A stretch of DNA of 24,182 nt, from assembly GCA_017527625.1 (NCBI GenBank), contig JAFXPV010000051.1, forward strand, positions 1-24,182, in the 5' to 3' direction. This DNA comes from Bacteroidales bacterium (GTDB taxonomy: Bacteria > Bacteroidota > Bacteroidia > Bacteroidales > UBA932). A program made the position numbers and the translations under genes. Positions within the stretch are counted from its first letter, which is position 1. Each line of letters begins with the position of its first letter. The notes below the pieces were generated by a model. The model saw nothing but the letters and a program-made list of their open reading frames with translations, ran no database searches and was not told where the DNA came from. This document shows, one piece after another, positions 6,768 through 15,314 of the stretch.

Positions 6768-8027
6768 TCAGTTAGGTGTCTGATTGATGTCGTTGGCCTG
6801 CCGTGCTGCTTTCTGCTCCTTGAGGGTGCGGTCGCGGCGGTAAAATGCGGGCTCCGCCTCGAGGCGGGCGATTTCAACGCCGGACGACACTACGAGCGCA
6901 GGCTTGCCGGTGACGAGTTCCCTGCGGGTGACGGTCACGGCCTCGGTGGGCAGAAGCGGGATGCCGCTCTTGTAGCTGATGCCGTCCTTGGGCAGGTCCA
7001 CTATGATTATGTTGTCCTTGTTGATGATGTTCTCGTCGATGAACGGGAGAGTGCCCATCGCGAATCCGGTGGCGATGATGGTGACGCTGATCTTGTCTCC
7101 CAGGCTGTCATCCTTCACCACTCCGCGTTTGAAGTTGCTGGTCTCGCCGGTGTAGCTCTTGATATAGTCCATTATCTGGGAGAGTTCTTCGGCCCTCAGG
7201 GCGTTGTTCTCCTCTGAACTTGAGGTGATGTTAACCAGCGCCCTCGTGGCCTCGGAAATGTCGTAGCCGTTGAGAAGGGGAGATGTGAAAGCCATATCGA
7301 CGGCCTTGCGGCATCTGTCCGGACCGTTGGCCGTGCCGATGCCCATCAGCGCCATCCCGCTGTCTTTCATAACTTTCTTGACGTCGGCGAAATCGACATT
7401 GATCACTCCGTGGCTGGTTATGATCTCAGCGATGCTCCGCACGGCGGTGGCCAGCACTTCGTCCGCCTTGGGGAACGAACGGAAGATGTCCAGCTTGCCA
7501 TATACGTCGTATATCTTCTCGTTGTCGATGATAAGCAGCGAGTCGAGGAACTTGTTCAGCTCCTTGATGCCTTCCTTGGCCCTGTAGAGGAATTCCGGAC
7601 CTTCGTCCCTGAAAGGCAGGGTCACTACTCCGACGGTAAGCAGGTTCTTGGCCTTGGCCATCTCGGCAATCAGCGGAGCAGCTCCCGTGCCGGTGCCGCC
7701 GCCCATTCCGCAGGTGATGAACACCATCTCGGTGTCGTCATCCAGAAGCTTCTCTATCTCTTCTTTAGACTCAACGGCGGCCTTGCGTCCCATCAGCGGG
7801 TCGGTGCCGCAGCCAAGCCCCTTGGTGGTCATCGGGCCGAGCTGGAGCTTGTGGGGAACCGGACTGGCGTTAAGGTGCTGGAAATCACTGTTGCAGACCA
7901 CATAATCCACATCGGGCAGTTTCTGCTCGTACATATAGGATACGGCATTGGTTCCGCCGCCGCCTACACCTATCACCTTGATGATGCTTTTCCTGGGTTG
8001 CCAGCTGTCAGGTATGAGATTATCCAT
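6768..8027 (-). CDS. ftsZ: Cell division GTPase FtsZ
   Basis: 419 residues. This tubulin-like GTPase forms the Z-ring at midcell. The N-terminal GVGGGGTNAV (20-29), the GTP-binding loop GGGTGTG (109-115) and the synergy-loop residues Asn210, Asp212 and Asp215 in NVDFADVKKVM are all intact, so it should be an active GTPase. The C-terminal region carries EPAFYRRDR (392-400), which resembles the conserved peptide that binds FtsA, but a charged tail of about 19 residues follows it. The stretch between the globular domain and that peptide is not clearly low-complexity. The gene starts 14 nt after ftsA stops and is followed 2 nt later by rpiB. Confidence 0.96.
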   Translation of the reverse strand: MDNLIPDSWQPRKSIIKVIGVGGGGTNAVSYMYEQKLPDVDYVVCNSDFQHLNASPVPHKLQLGPMTTKGLGCGTDPLMGRKAAVESKEEIEKLLDDDTEMVFITCGMGGGTGTGAAPLIAEMAKAKNLLTVGVVTLPFRDEGPEFLYRAKEGIKELNKFLDSLLIIDNEKIYDVYGKLDIFRSFPKADEVLATAVRSIAEIITSHGVINVDFADVKKVMKDSGMALMGIGTANGPDRCRKAVDMAFTSPLLNGYDISEATRALVNITSSSEENNALRAEELSQIMDYIKSYTGETSNFKRGVVKDDSLGDKISVTIIATGFAMGTLPFIDENIINKDNIIIVDLPKDGISYKSGIPLLPTEAVTVTRRELVTGKPALVVSSGVEIARLEAEPAFYRRDRTLKEQKAARQANDINQTPN

Positions 8028-8041
8028 ATTATATAAATGAA

Positions 8042-9433
8042 TTATGCGTTGTTATTGTATTGACCGTCGAACAGGTTGCCAAAAATGTCAGGCAGGCTGG
8101 GTTTTTCCTTCGGGGTTTTCTCGGGCTTGGGGCCTTTGTCCTTCCTTCTTCCGAACAGGCCGCCGCCGGATTGCTGGGGCTGCTTTGCCGCATCGTTGTC
8201 AGACTTGACTTCCTCTCCGAAAATATTGGTTGCGGGACCATTGTCGGGCAACGGTACGCGCTGGCTCAGGCGTGAGGCGTCGACTTCGTCGAACGCAACC
8301 TTCATCGCTCCGGCAATCGATGTGGCGTATGTGTCGAATATGCTTTCCTCTGAACTGTCGGTTATGTTGCCGCCCGCATTCGCCAGACGCACGTTCCTCT
8401 CGAAGATGGCTTTTGCCAGCTCACGGATGTTCTCCATATAGCAGGTGCCTCCTGTCAGCACGATGCCGGCAGGTATCTTCTCTGCGAAGCCGGACTGCTC
8501 GATGATGTATCTGGCGGCTTCGAAGATCTCGCTCATACGCGCCTCGATGACCTGTGCCAGAAGCAGCAGCGGGACGTCAGTGCTGGCGCTGCCGCCGGTG
8601 CCCTGGATTACGAGCTTCTTGGTGTCGTTGACTCCGTCGGATACGCAGGTGCCGAACGTTATCTTGACCAGTTCGGCCATCTCCGCCGTGATGCAGGCCA
8701 CTGATTTGATGTCGTCGGTCACGCTCTGTCCTGCGAAGGGGATGCAGGCGCAGGCGCGCACAGTCGAATCCCTGACGATTACCAGGTCGGTAGTGCCGGC
8801 TCCTATGTCAAGAAGGGCGACGCCGTTCTCTGACTCGTTCTCGTTGAGGGCTGCAGCAGCCGAGCCGATGGGGGATACGACAGTGTGTATCACGTTCAGG
8901 TTGGCTTCCTTGAGGACTTCGAATTTGTCGCGGACTGAATTTTCCTTGCCTATCACAAGCAGATAATATGCATCTATCTTCGTGCCGCGCATACCTTCGG
9001 CCTCTCCGGCAGCTATGCCTATGCGGGCGTCTATGTCATAGCCCTGCGGGATGGCTTTGAGCACTTTCTCGTCGGATTCGACCTTGTATTTGAGGGCCTC
9101 GTCGTTGAGGACTTTCAGCTCCTGGCTGCTTATGAATTCATCAGGACGCTTGCGGTCCCTCGACACCGTAATCTGGCAGGTGCGGATGTAGTGGCCCCAG
9201 AGGCAGAGCACGACATCGTGGATGACGAAGCCGACTTCCTCCTGAGCCATCGCAACGGCTGTCCTGAGCGCTTCTACGACCTTCTTTGTGTTCTCGACAT
9301 CTCCGTGCCTGATCATCTTGCGCACGGGAACAGTGCAATGCGCGATGACCTTTACTCCGAAGTCCGTGTTCTCTCCAACTGCTACGGCAACCTTCGTTGT
9401 ACATAACTCTACTACGGTCAGAAACTTGTTCAT
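8042..9433 (-). CDS. ftsA: Cell division protein FtsA
   Basis: 463 residues. An actin-like ATPase that anchors FtsZ filaments to the inner membrane and recruits later division proteins. Actin-fold motifs are visible: phosphate-1 VVELCTTKVAVAVG (7-20, with Cys where Gly is common), phosphate-2 LLDIGAGTTDLVIV (207-220) and the adenosine motif GIVLTGGTCYMENI (323-336). After about residue 400 comes a Pro/Lys/Gly-rich linker, and then the hydrophobic end SLPDIFGNLFDG (446-457), which suits the membrane-targeting amphipathic helix. It starts 10 nt after ftsQ and sits directly upstream of ftsZ, the classical order. Confidence 0.95.
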   Translation of the reverse strand: MNKFLTVVELCTTKVAVAVGENTDFGVKVIAHCTVPVRKMIRHGDVENTKKVVEALRTAVAMAQEEVGFVIHDVVLCLWGHYIRTCQITVSRDRKRPDEFISSQELKVLNDEALKYKVESDEKVLKAIPQGYDIDARIGIAAGEAEGMRGTKIDAYYLLVIGKENSVRDKFEVLKEANLNVIHTVVSPIGSAAAALNENESENGVALLDIGAGTTDLVIVRDSTVRACACIPFAGQSVTDDIKSVACITAEMAELVKITFGTCVSDGVNDTKKLVIQGTGGSASTDVPLLLLAQVIEARMSEIFEAARYIIEQSGFAEKIPAGIVLTGGTCYMENIRELAKAIFERNVRLANAGGNITDSSEESIFDTYATSIAGAMKVAFDEVDASRLSQRVPLPDNGPATNIFGEEVKSDNDAAKQPQQSGGGLFGRRKDKGPKPEKTPKEKPSLPDIFGNLFDGQYNNNA

Positions 9434-9443
9434 AATATAGGTT

Positions 9444-10208
9444 CTATTTGCAGATTATCTGGTTCTTGTATTTGATGTTCACTACTTTGTATCCGGCTCC
9501 TTCCTCGGTGGGGAGGATGGTTTTGTAGAATACAGCCATCTTGCTGAATTTGTCGTTGAGGTCGGTAGCCGTGCCGAAAAGGATGTGGAAGGGCCTTTTG
9601 CGCATATAGAGGGTCATATTGCCGTCGCCTTCCACTTCGATCTGCTCGATCTCGTCGCTCCAGTAGGCGTTGTTGCGGACCTTCTCGGTGAATGCCAGCA
9701 GCCCGCCCAGCCAGGCCTCTGCGTCGGTGCCCTCAGTCGGCCCGGTCTGCAGGTCCACGGGAAGGCGGCCGGTCACCACCGGGATGTCAAGGGCTTTCGC
9801 TCCCGACACCGGCAGTATGTAGCCGGTCAGGTCGCAGTAGTAGTCGCCGGCGTCCGTCTTGATGCGGACGACGGGCTCACGCTGGGTCACTACGACGTTG
9901 AGCACGTCGGGGTAGCTGGTATAGACCTCCGCGGTCGATATCGCTCCGGTCTGCGTGAGACTCTGCTCTATGGAGTTGGTGTTGATGTCGGCGAGCCTTG
10001 TTCCAAGCACGCTGTCCGCCAGCATCCGCTTTATCTCCGATTTTGTAATGAAGTTCTTGTAGAGACTGTCCTGTATGGAAATGTTGACGCGGCCGCACAC
10101 AAGGGAGGGAGCTTCCTTCGCCTCAAGACGGGACACGAAGAAGAAGTAGGCTCCGAACAGGGCGGCTACGACGCTGCAGAACAATATCGCAAGAATCTTC
10201 TTAAACAT
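9444..10208 (-). CDS. ftsQ: Cell division protein FtsQ/DivIB
   Basis: 254 residues from ATG 10208, which gives a clean N-terminus (MFKKILAIL, then one membrane helix to about residue 26). A TTG at 10226 would add six residues but reaches further into murC, so I prefer the ATG, which overlaps murC by 8 nt. The periplasmic part has the POTRA-like region (ITKSEIKRML, SYPDVLNVVVTQREPVVRI) followed by the FtsQ domain (YYCDLTGYILPV, DIPVVTG). FtsQ links early and late divisome proteins through FtsL and FtsB. Sequence conservation in this family is low, so the call leans on context between murC and ftsA as well as the domain layout. Confidence 0.9.
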   Translation of the reverse strand: MFKKILAILFCSVVAALFGAYFFFVSRLEAKEAPSLVCGRVNISIQDSLYKNFITKSEIKRMLADSVLGTRLADINTNSIEQSLTQTGAISTAEVYTSYPDVLNVVVTQREPVVRIKTDAGDYYCDLTGYILPVSGAKALDIPVVTGRLPVDLQTGPTEGTDAEAWLGGLLAFTEKVRNNAYWSDEIEQIEVEGDGNMTLYMRKRPFHILFGTATDLNDKFSKMAVFYKTILPTEEGAGYKVVNIKYKNQIICK

Positions 10209-11553
10209 TCGACATATATTCTTCAAACTGTTTCACAAAACGGTCGATGTCGCCGGCTCCGAAAGTCACCAGCACATCCACGTCCCTGGAGGCTACCGTC
10301 TCCATAAGTTTTTCCTTGGGAACGATGGTCTTGTCGGCTATCGTCACCTTGTCGAGTATCATTTCGCTGCACACGCCTTCTATCGGCTCTTCCCTGGCGG
10401 GATAGATGGGCAGCATAATGAGGGAGTCAAGCCCGCTGAGGGCCGCTGCGAAATCGTCGGCGAAGTCGCGGGTGCGGGTATAGAGGTGGGGCTGGAAGAT
10501 TCCGAGTATCTTCCTGCCGGGGAAGATGTCCCTTATCGAAGATATGGCGGCCCTGATCTCGTTGGGATGATGGGCGTAATCGTCTACATAAGCGTGCTTG
10601 TCGCTGCTGAAATGGATGTCGATCCTCCTCTCGACGCCCTGGAACGATGCCAGCGCGTTCTTCACGACTCTGGGCTGGACTCCGTGGCAGAGAGCGGCGG
10701 CCGAAGCGGCCACGGCGTTCTCGACGTTGATCCAGCCGGGAATGCCCACAGTGCAGTGCTCTATCTTCCCCTGAGGGTAGTTCAAGGTGAAGTCGAAACG
10801 TCCGAAAGGCAGCGGCTTGATGTCGCTCGCGTAGAAATCGCAGGGGCTGTCGAACGAATACCTGTAGACGTGTGCCTTGACTCTGTCGCAGGGCATTTCG
10901 ACACCCTTCTTGAGGATGAGGGCGCCGCCGGCCGCAATCTGGGAGGCGAACTGCACGAAGGCGTCCATAACGCTCTGGTAGTCGCCGTAGATGTCCAGGT
11001 GGTCGGCATCTATCGCAGTGATGACTGCGATGAGCGGATGCAGCTGATGGAAGGACCGGTCGAACTCGTCGGCTTCGACGACTATGTCGTCGGAGTGCGA
11101 CAGCAGCAGGTTGCTGTGGTAATTCTTTGATATGCCTCCGAGAAACGCGCTGCAGCCTTCATCGCGGGTGGTGAGTATATGGGCCAGCAGGGTGCTGGTC
11201 GTGGTCTTGCCGTGCGTTCCGGCCACTGCGAGGCAGTCCTTTCCGGCCGTGATGAGACCCAGCGCCTTTGAGCGCTTGCACATTGCATAGCCTTTCTCCT
11301 TCACGAACCTGAGCTCTTCGAGGTCCTCGGGTATCGCGGGTGTATATATAACAAAGGTATTGTCGATATCGAAAGGGATGAGGTCGGGCCGGTCTTCGTA
11401 ATGGACCTGTATGCCCTCCTGCTCCAGCTTCGCGGTCAGGGGAGAGGGGGTGCGGTCATAGCCGGACACATTCCTTCCGTTATGCTTGAAATATCTGGCG
11501 ATGGCACTCATACCGATTCCGCCGATTCCAATGAAATAATAGTTTTCGTACAT
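10201..11553 (-). CDS. murC: UDP-N-acetylmuramate--L-alanine ligase
   Basis: 450 residues. It adds L-Ala to UDP-MurNAc in the cytoplasm, the first amino acid of the peptidoglycan stem. It has the N-terminal nucleotide-fold motif FIGIGGIGMSAIARYF (7-22), the ATP-binding loop AGTHGKTTTST (111-121), the central VVEADEFDRSFHQL region and the late DDYAHHPNEIRA motif, all diagnostic of MurC within the Mur ligases. It starts 3 nt after murG stops and overlaps ftsQ by 8 nt. The length matches the family. Confidence 0.96.
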   Translation of the reverse strand: MYENYYFIGIGGIGMSAIARYFKHNGRNVSGYDRTPSPLTAKLEQEGIQVHYEDRPDLIPFDIDNTFVIYTPAIPEDLEELRFVKEKGYAMCKRSKALGLITAGKDCLAVAGTHGKTTTSTLLAHILTTRDEGCSAFLGGISKNYHSNLLLSHSDDIVVEADEFDRSFHQLHPLIAVITAIDADHLDIYGDYQSVMDAFVQFASQIAAGGALILKKGVEMPCDRVKAHVYRYSFDSPCDFYASDIKPLPFGRFDFTLNYPQGKIEHCTVGIPGWINVENAVAASAAALCHGVQPRVVKNALASFQGVERRIDIHFSSDKHAYVDDYAHHPNEIRAAISSIRDIFPGRKILGIFQPHLYTRTRDFADDFAAALSGLDSLIMLPIYPAREEPIEGVCSEMILDKVTIADKTIVPKEKLMETVASRDVDVLVTFGAGDIDRFVKQFEEYMSNV

Positions 11554-11556
11554 CTT

Positions 11557-12663
11557 CTAATCCTTCTTGATCATTTCCAGCACCATCTGTGCTATTCTGT
11601 CTGCTGCGTCCTTCTTGCCCAGACGGAGTATGTTGCGCTCCATCGCGGCTATTTTCGCACTGTCGTGGAGCAGGGTTTCGGCAGTGTCCATCAGTTTGTC
11701 CTGCGCCTCGCTGTCCAGCACCATCATAGCTGCATCCTTCTCCACAAGGGCCATAGCGTTGTGCCTCTGGTGGTCTTCAGCGACATTGGGCGAAGGTACG
11801 AATATGGTTGCTTTTCCGGCAACACAAAGTTCCGAAATCGTTCCCGCTCCGGCTCTTGAGATTATTATGTCGGCGACAGCGTATGCCAGATCCATCCTCT
11901 TGATGAAATCAAGGTTGACGACGTTGGACGGCTTGTGTTTCTCCATAAAGGCGCCGACGCTGTCGCTGTAGTACCGGCCGTTCTGCCAGAGCACCTGGTA
12001 GTCAGCCGCAGCGCTTTTCTCCACGATCCATTTCTTCATCGTCGCGTTCAGCGTGCCTGCGCCCAGGCTGCCGCCTACCACGAATATGGTCTTCTTCGCA
12101 GGGTCGAGGCCGTAGAATGCATAGCCCTCGGCCTTCTGCTCTGCCGTGGCGGGGGCGATGTCCTGCCTTATCGGGTTTCCGGTGAAGACTATCTTGTCGG
12201 CAGGGAAGAACTTCTCCATATTGTCATAAGCCACGCAGATCTTGCCTACCCGCTTGCCCAGGATTTTGTTTGTCAGGCCGGCGTATGAGTTCTGCTCCTG
12301 TATCAGGCAGGGAATCTTCTTCCTGGAGGCTGACCAGAGCACTGGCGCGCTGGCATATCCGCCCACGCCGACCACCACGTCGGGCTTGAAGCCGTCGATG
12401 ATGTCGCCGGCCTTGCGGATGCTCTTCGCCACCTTGAACGGCAGGGTCAGGTTGTCCAAAGATATGGTGCGCTGCAGCCCGGCCACCGGAAGCCCCACTA
12501 TCTGATATCCGGCCGCGGGCACGCGTTCCATCTCCATCCTGCCCAATGCACCTACGAACAGTATTTCGCAGCCGGGCTCAATGCGCCGCAGTGCGTCTGC
12601 AATCGAGACGGCAGGGAATATATGGCCCCCTGTCCCTCCGCCGCTAATAATTATCCTGCTCAT
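11557..12663 (-). CDS. murG: Lipid II synthase (undecaprenyl-PP-MurNAc-pentapeptide GlcNAc transferase) MurG
   Basis: 368 residues from ATG 12663. The frame is open for 24 more codons upstream, but MSRIIISGGGTGGHIFPA is the normal MurG beginning. It adds GlcNAc to lipid I on the cytoplasmic face of the inner membrane to give lipid II. The glycine-rich GGGTGGH (8-14), LIQEQNSYAGLTNK, VVGGSLGAGTLN and the C-terminal donor-site motif SRAGAGTISEL are present. The start lies 20 nt inside the end of ftsW, so the two are probably translationally coupled. It is followed after 3 nt by murC. Confidence 0.95.
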   Translation of the reverse strand: MSRIIISGGGTGGHIFPAVSIADALRRIEPGCEILFVGALGRMEMERVPAAGYQIVGLPVAGLQRTISLDNLTLPFKVAKSIRKAGDIIDGFKPDVVVGVGGYASAPVLWSASRKKIPCLIQEQNSYAGLTNKILGKRVGKICVAYDNMEKFFPADKIVFTGNPIRQDIAPATAEQKAEGYAFYGLDPAKKTIFVVGGSLGAGTLNATMKKWIVEKSAAADYQVLWQNGRYYSDSVGAFMEKHKPSNVVNLDFIKRMDLAYAVADIIISRAGAGTISELCVAGKATIFVPSPNVAEDHQRHNAMALVEKDAAMMVLDSEAQDKLMDTAETLLHDSAKIAAMERNILRLGKKDAADRIAQMVLEMIKKD

Positions 12664-13966
12664 TGTATTGTGTCTCTTTATTTGTTTCAGTTTCGTTCCC
12701 GCTCTGGCCGGCTGCGCCCTCTGCGTCATCTTCAACGAGCTCGACCCGTTTCTGCTCCTCGATCTGCTTGTCGATGGTGCGGCTGACCGACAGTATCATT
12801 CCCACGGCTCCCGAGAGCACAAGATACGCCGTTCCGCCGTGACTGATCAGGGGCAGCGTGTGTCCCGTAATCGGGATGAGGCGGACGTTGACGAGTATGT
12901 GCAGGAAAGCCTGCGTCGTTATGAGGAAGGCGAGTCCCAGCACCAGGGCCTGTGAGAATGGAGCGGTGCATTTGCGCGCGATGGAAATGCAGCGGAAGAG
13001 GAACACCAGGTACAGCGCTATGACGAGTATTCCTCCCAGCAGACCGTACTCTTCGACTATTATGGAGAATATGAAGTCGGAAAATGCCATCGACAGGGTG
13101 AAGCGCTGGGTGCTGTGTCCGGCTCCCTTGCCGAATATGCCGCCTTCAGCGATTGCGATCTTGGCGTTCTCGCTCTGGCGGTTCTCGTTGTCTATCTTGG
13201 CCAGCTGGGCAGGCGTCAGTTTCGTGAGGTCGAGGGTGCTGTCCCTCTCGCTCCCGGCGAAACTCTTGATCCTGTTCTCCACAGTGGCCAGGCGGTTGAA
13301 TACGCCGACGTCGTTGGCTTTTTCCCCGAAGATCCCGAGCGAGAGGTGGTACAGTCCGAACAGCAGGCCGACCAGGACCACCGCCCCTCCGATGGTAAGC
13401 AGCAGATGGGTGCCTTTGATCTCCATAAAGAACATTATCATAAAGCATACGACTGCAATCAGCAGCGCTGACGAGAAACTGTTGGGGACGATAAGCACGC
13501 AGACCAGCAATATCCACATCAGCAGCTTCAGGAAATAATCCTTGAAGCGGTACATATTGTCGGAGTATCTCTCTATGACCCAGGCGACGAACAGCACGGT
13601 TCCGACCTTCACGAATTCGAACACCTGTAGCGTGCGGCCGGCGATCTTGAGTCCCCTGACGGCTCCGTTGGTCTCGGCCCTGAGCCCGGGGACAAACAGC
13701 ATCAGCAGCATCAGCAGCGAGATGCCGAACGCTATGGGGGCCAGCTTCCTGTACACCCCGATATTCAGGAAATAGCAGATCAGAAGAGCCGCGCAGCCCA
13801 TCGCAATCGACTGGAGCTGCTCAAAGAGGACATTGGTCTTCTCTATGCCCGAGCTGCCGCCGCGGGCAAGGAAGGAGCCGGATGAAAACACTGCGATGAG
13901 TGAAATCATCCATAGCAGAATCACTATGAACCAGATGATCTTGTCCCCTTTGATGAAGTTCTTCAT
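12644..13966 (-). CDS. ftsW: SEDS-family peptidoglycan glycosyltransferase FtsW
   Basis: 440 residues with about ten membrane helices. SEDS proteins polymerise lipid II into glycan strands; FtsW does this at the septum with its class B PBP partner FtsI. Diagnostic segments include GGIFGKGAGHSTQRFTL, FSDFIFSIIVEEYGLLGG and the C-terminal PITGHTLPLISHGGTAYLVL. A large extracytoplasmic loop lies near residues 220-280. The cytoplasmic tail after the last helix is acidic and Gln/Asn-rich. It starts 8 nt after murD and overlaps murG by 20 nt. The FtsW rather than RodA assignment comes from the dcw context. Confidence 0.94.
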   Translation of the reverse strand: MKNFIKGDKIIWFIVILLWMISLIAVFSSGSFLARGGSSGIEKTNVLFEQLQSIAMGCAALLICYFLNIGVYRKLAPIAFGISLLMLLMLFVPGLRAETNGAVRGLKIAGRTLQVFEFVKVGTVLFVAWVIERYSDNMYRFKDYFLKLLMWILLVCVLIVPNSFSSALLIAVVCFMIMFFMEIKGTHLLLTIGGAVVLVGLLFGLYHLSLGIFGEKANDVGVFNRLATVENRIKSFAGSERDSTLDLTKLTPAQLAKIDNENRQSENAKIAIAEGGIFGKGAGHSTQRFTLSMAFSDFIFSIIVEEYGLLGGILVIALYLVFLFRCISIARKCTAPFSQALVLGLAFLITTQAFLHILVNVRLIPITGHTLPLISHGGTAYLVLSGAVGMILSVSRTIDKQIEEQKRVELVEDDAEGAAGQSGNETETNKETQYNEQDNY

Positions 13967-13974
13967 ATATGGCG

Positions 13975-15309
13975 CTAAAGTTTTCTTACTGCATCCTTGA
14001 ACTGGCGGCCGCGGTCTTCATAGCTCTTGAACAGGTCGAAGCTGGCGCAGCAGGGTGAGAGCAGCACCGTGTCGCCCGGCTTGGCGAGCTTTGATGCAGC
14101 GCGCACCGCTTCCTCTGCGGACAGAGTGTCGACCATCACGTCCACCTTGTCTTCGAAGCACTCGTGTATCTTGCGGTTGTCGACGCCCAGGCAGACGATC
14201 GCGCGGACCTTCTTGATGACGAGGTCATAAATCGCAGAGTAGTCGTTGCCCTTGTCCTTGCCTCCGAGGATTAGGACTACCGGAGTCTTCATACTCTCAA
14301 GGGCATACCAGGTGGAATTGACGTTGGTGGCCTTGGAGTCGTTGATGTACATCACGTCCTTTATCGACAGCACCCTCTCGAGCCTGTGCTCGACTCCCGT
14401 GAAGGAGCTCAGGGCTTCGCGTATCACCTTGTTGCTGACGTTCATTATCTTACCGGCCAGGGCGGCGGCCATCGAATTGTAGACGTTGTGGCGGCCTTCT
14501 ATCTGCAGGTCGTTGATGTCCATCTCGTAGGAACTGTCCCCGTAGTGGACCACCATTATGTTGTCGTTGAGGAAAGCACCCTCTTCCACTTCTCCGTTCT
14601 GGGTGATAGGCAGCTGTTTGGCCTTCACCACGATCTTCTGCAGCGCGCCTACGGTCACTTCGTCGTCCGAACAGAAGATAAAACAGTCGTCAGCCTGCAT
14701 ATTCTGGGTGATACGGAACTTGGCGTTGATGTAGTTCTGCATATCGTGGCCGTAGCGGTCCAGGTGGTCGGGAGTGATGTTGAGCAGCACTGCGATGTCG
14801 GCCTTGAAGTCGTACATACCGTCCAGCTGGAAGCTGCTTATCTCAAGCACATAGATGTCGTGATGCTCGGTGGCAACCTGCAGGGCGTAGCTCTTGCCGA
14901 TATTGCCGCCCAGCCCGGCGTCCATACCGGCTTTCTGCAGCAGGTAGTAGATAAGCGTCGTGGTCGTGGTCTTGCCGTTGCTGCCGGTGATGCATATTTT
15001 CTTGGAATTGTCGTACCTGCCGGCGAATTCGATTTCAGAGATTACTTCTATCCCTCTCGCATAGGCTTCCTTCACCAGCGGAGCTGTCTCGGGAATGCCC
15101 GGGCTCTTGATGATGCACGAAGCGTTCAAAATCTTCTCGGGCGTGTGTCCGCCTTCCTCGTATTCGATTCCGTACTGGTCCAGCATACTCTTGTGGGTCT
15201 CCCCGATGCGGGCCATATCAGAAAGGAACACTTCGAATCCTTTGACTTTTGCAAGAACTGCGGCTCCTGTGCCGCTTTCGCCTCCACCTAAAACTACGAT
15301 TCTTTCCAT
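13975..15309 (-). CDS. murD: UDP-N-acetylmuramoylalanine--D-glutamate ligase
   Basis: 444 residues. It adds D-Glu to UDP-MurNAc-L-Ala in the cytoplasm. The N-terminal VVLGGGESGTGAAVLA (5-20), the substrate region IIKSPGIPETAPLV (66-79), the ATP loop ITGSNGKTTTTTLI (107-120) and NITPDHLDRYG are typical of MurD. The domain-3 motif INDSKATNVNSTWYAL and the end VLLSPCCASFDLFKSYEDRG also fit closely. It starts 5 nt after mraY and is followed after 8 nt by ftsW, the standard Bacteroidota dcw order. Confidence 0.96.
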   Translation of the reverse strand: MERIVVLGGGESGTGAAVLAKVKGFEVFLSDMARIGETHKSMLDQYGIEYEEGGHTPEKILNASCIIKSPGIPETAPLVKEAYARGIEVISEIEFAGRYDNSKKICITGSNGKTTTTTLIYYLLQKAGMDAGLGGNIGKSYALQVATEHHDIYVLEISSFQLDGMYDFKADIAVLLNITPDHLDRYGHDMQNYINAKFRITQNMQADDCFIFCSDDEVTVGALQKIVVKAKQLPITQNGEVEEGAFLNDNIMVVHYGDSSYEMDINDLQIEGRHNVYNSMAAALAGKIMNVSNKVIREALSSFTGVEHRLERVLSIKDVMYINDSKATNVNSTWYALESMKTPVVLILGGKDKGNDYSAIYDLVIKKVRAIVCLGVDNRKIHECFEDKVDVMVDTLSAEEAVRAASKLAKPGDTVLLSPCCASFDLFKSYEDRGRQFKDAVRKL

Positions 15310-15314
15310 ATCGT

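Noticed and set aside
11352..11359. TACCTTTG on the minus strand inside murC as an internal promoter
   Set aside because: No -33 element at the right spacing, and it is well inside the coding region with no gene start nearby.
12664..12735. 24-codon N-terminal extension of murG
   Set aside because: It lies in ftsW coding sequence, and MurG proteins begin directly before the GGGTGGH motif. The extra 18 codons before tatD (3250-3303), 11 before queA (5521-5553) and 10 before mraZ (21744-21773) were dropped on the same grounds.
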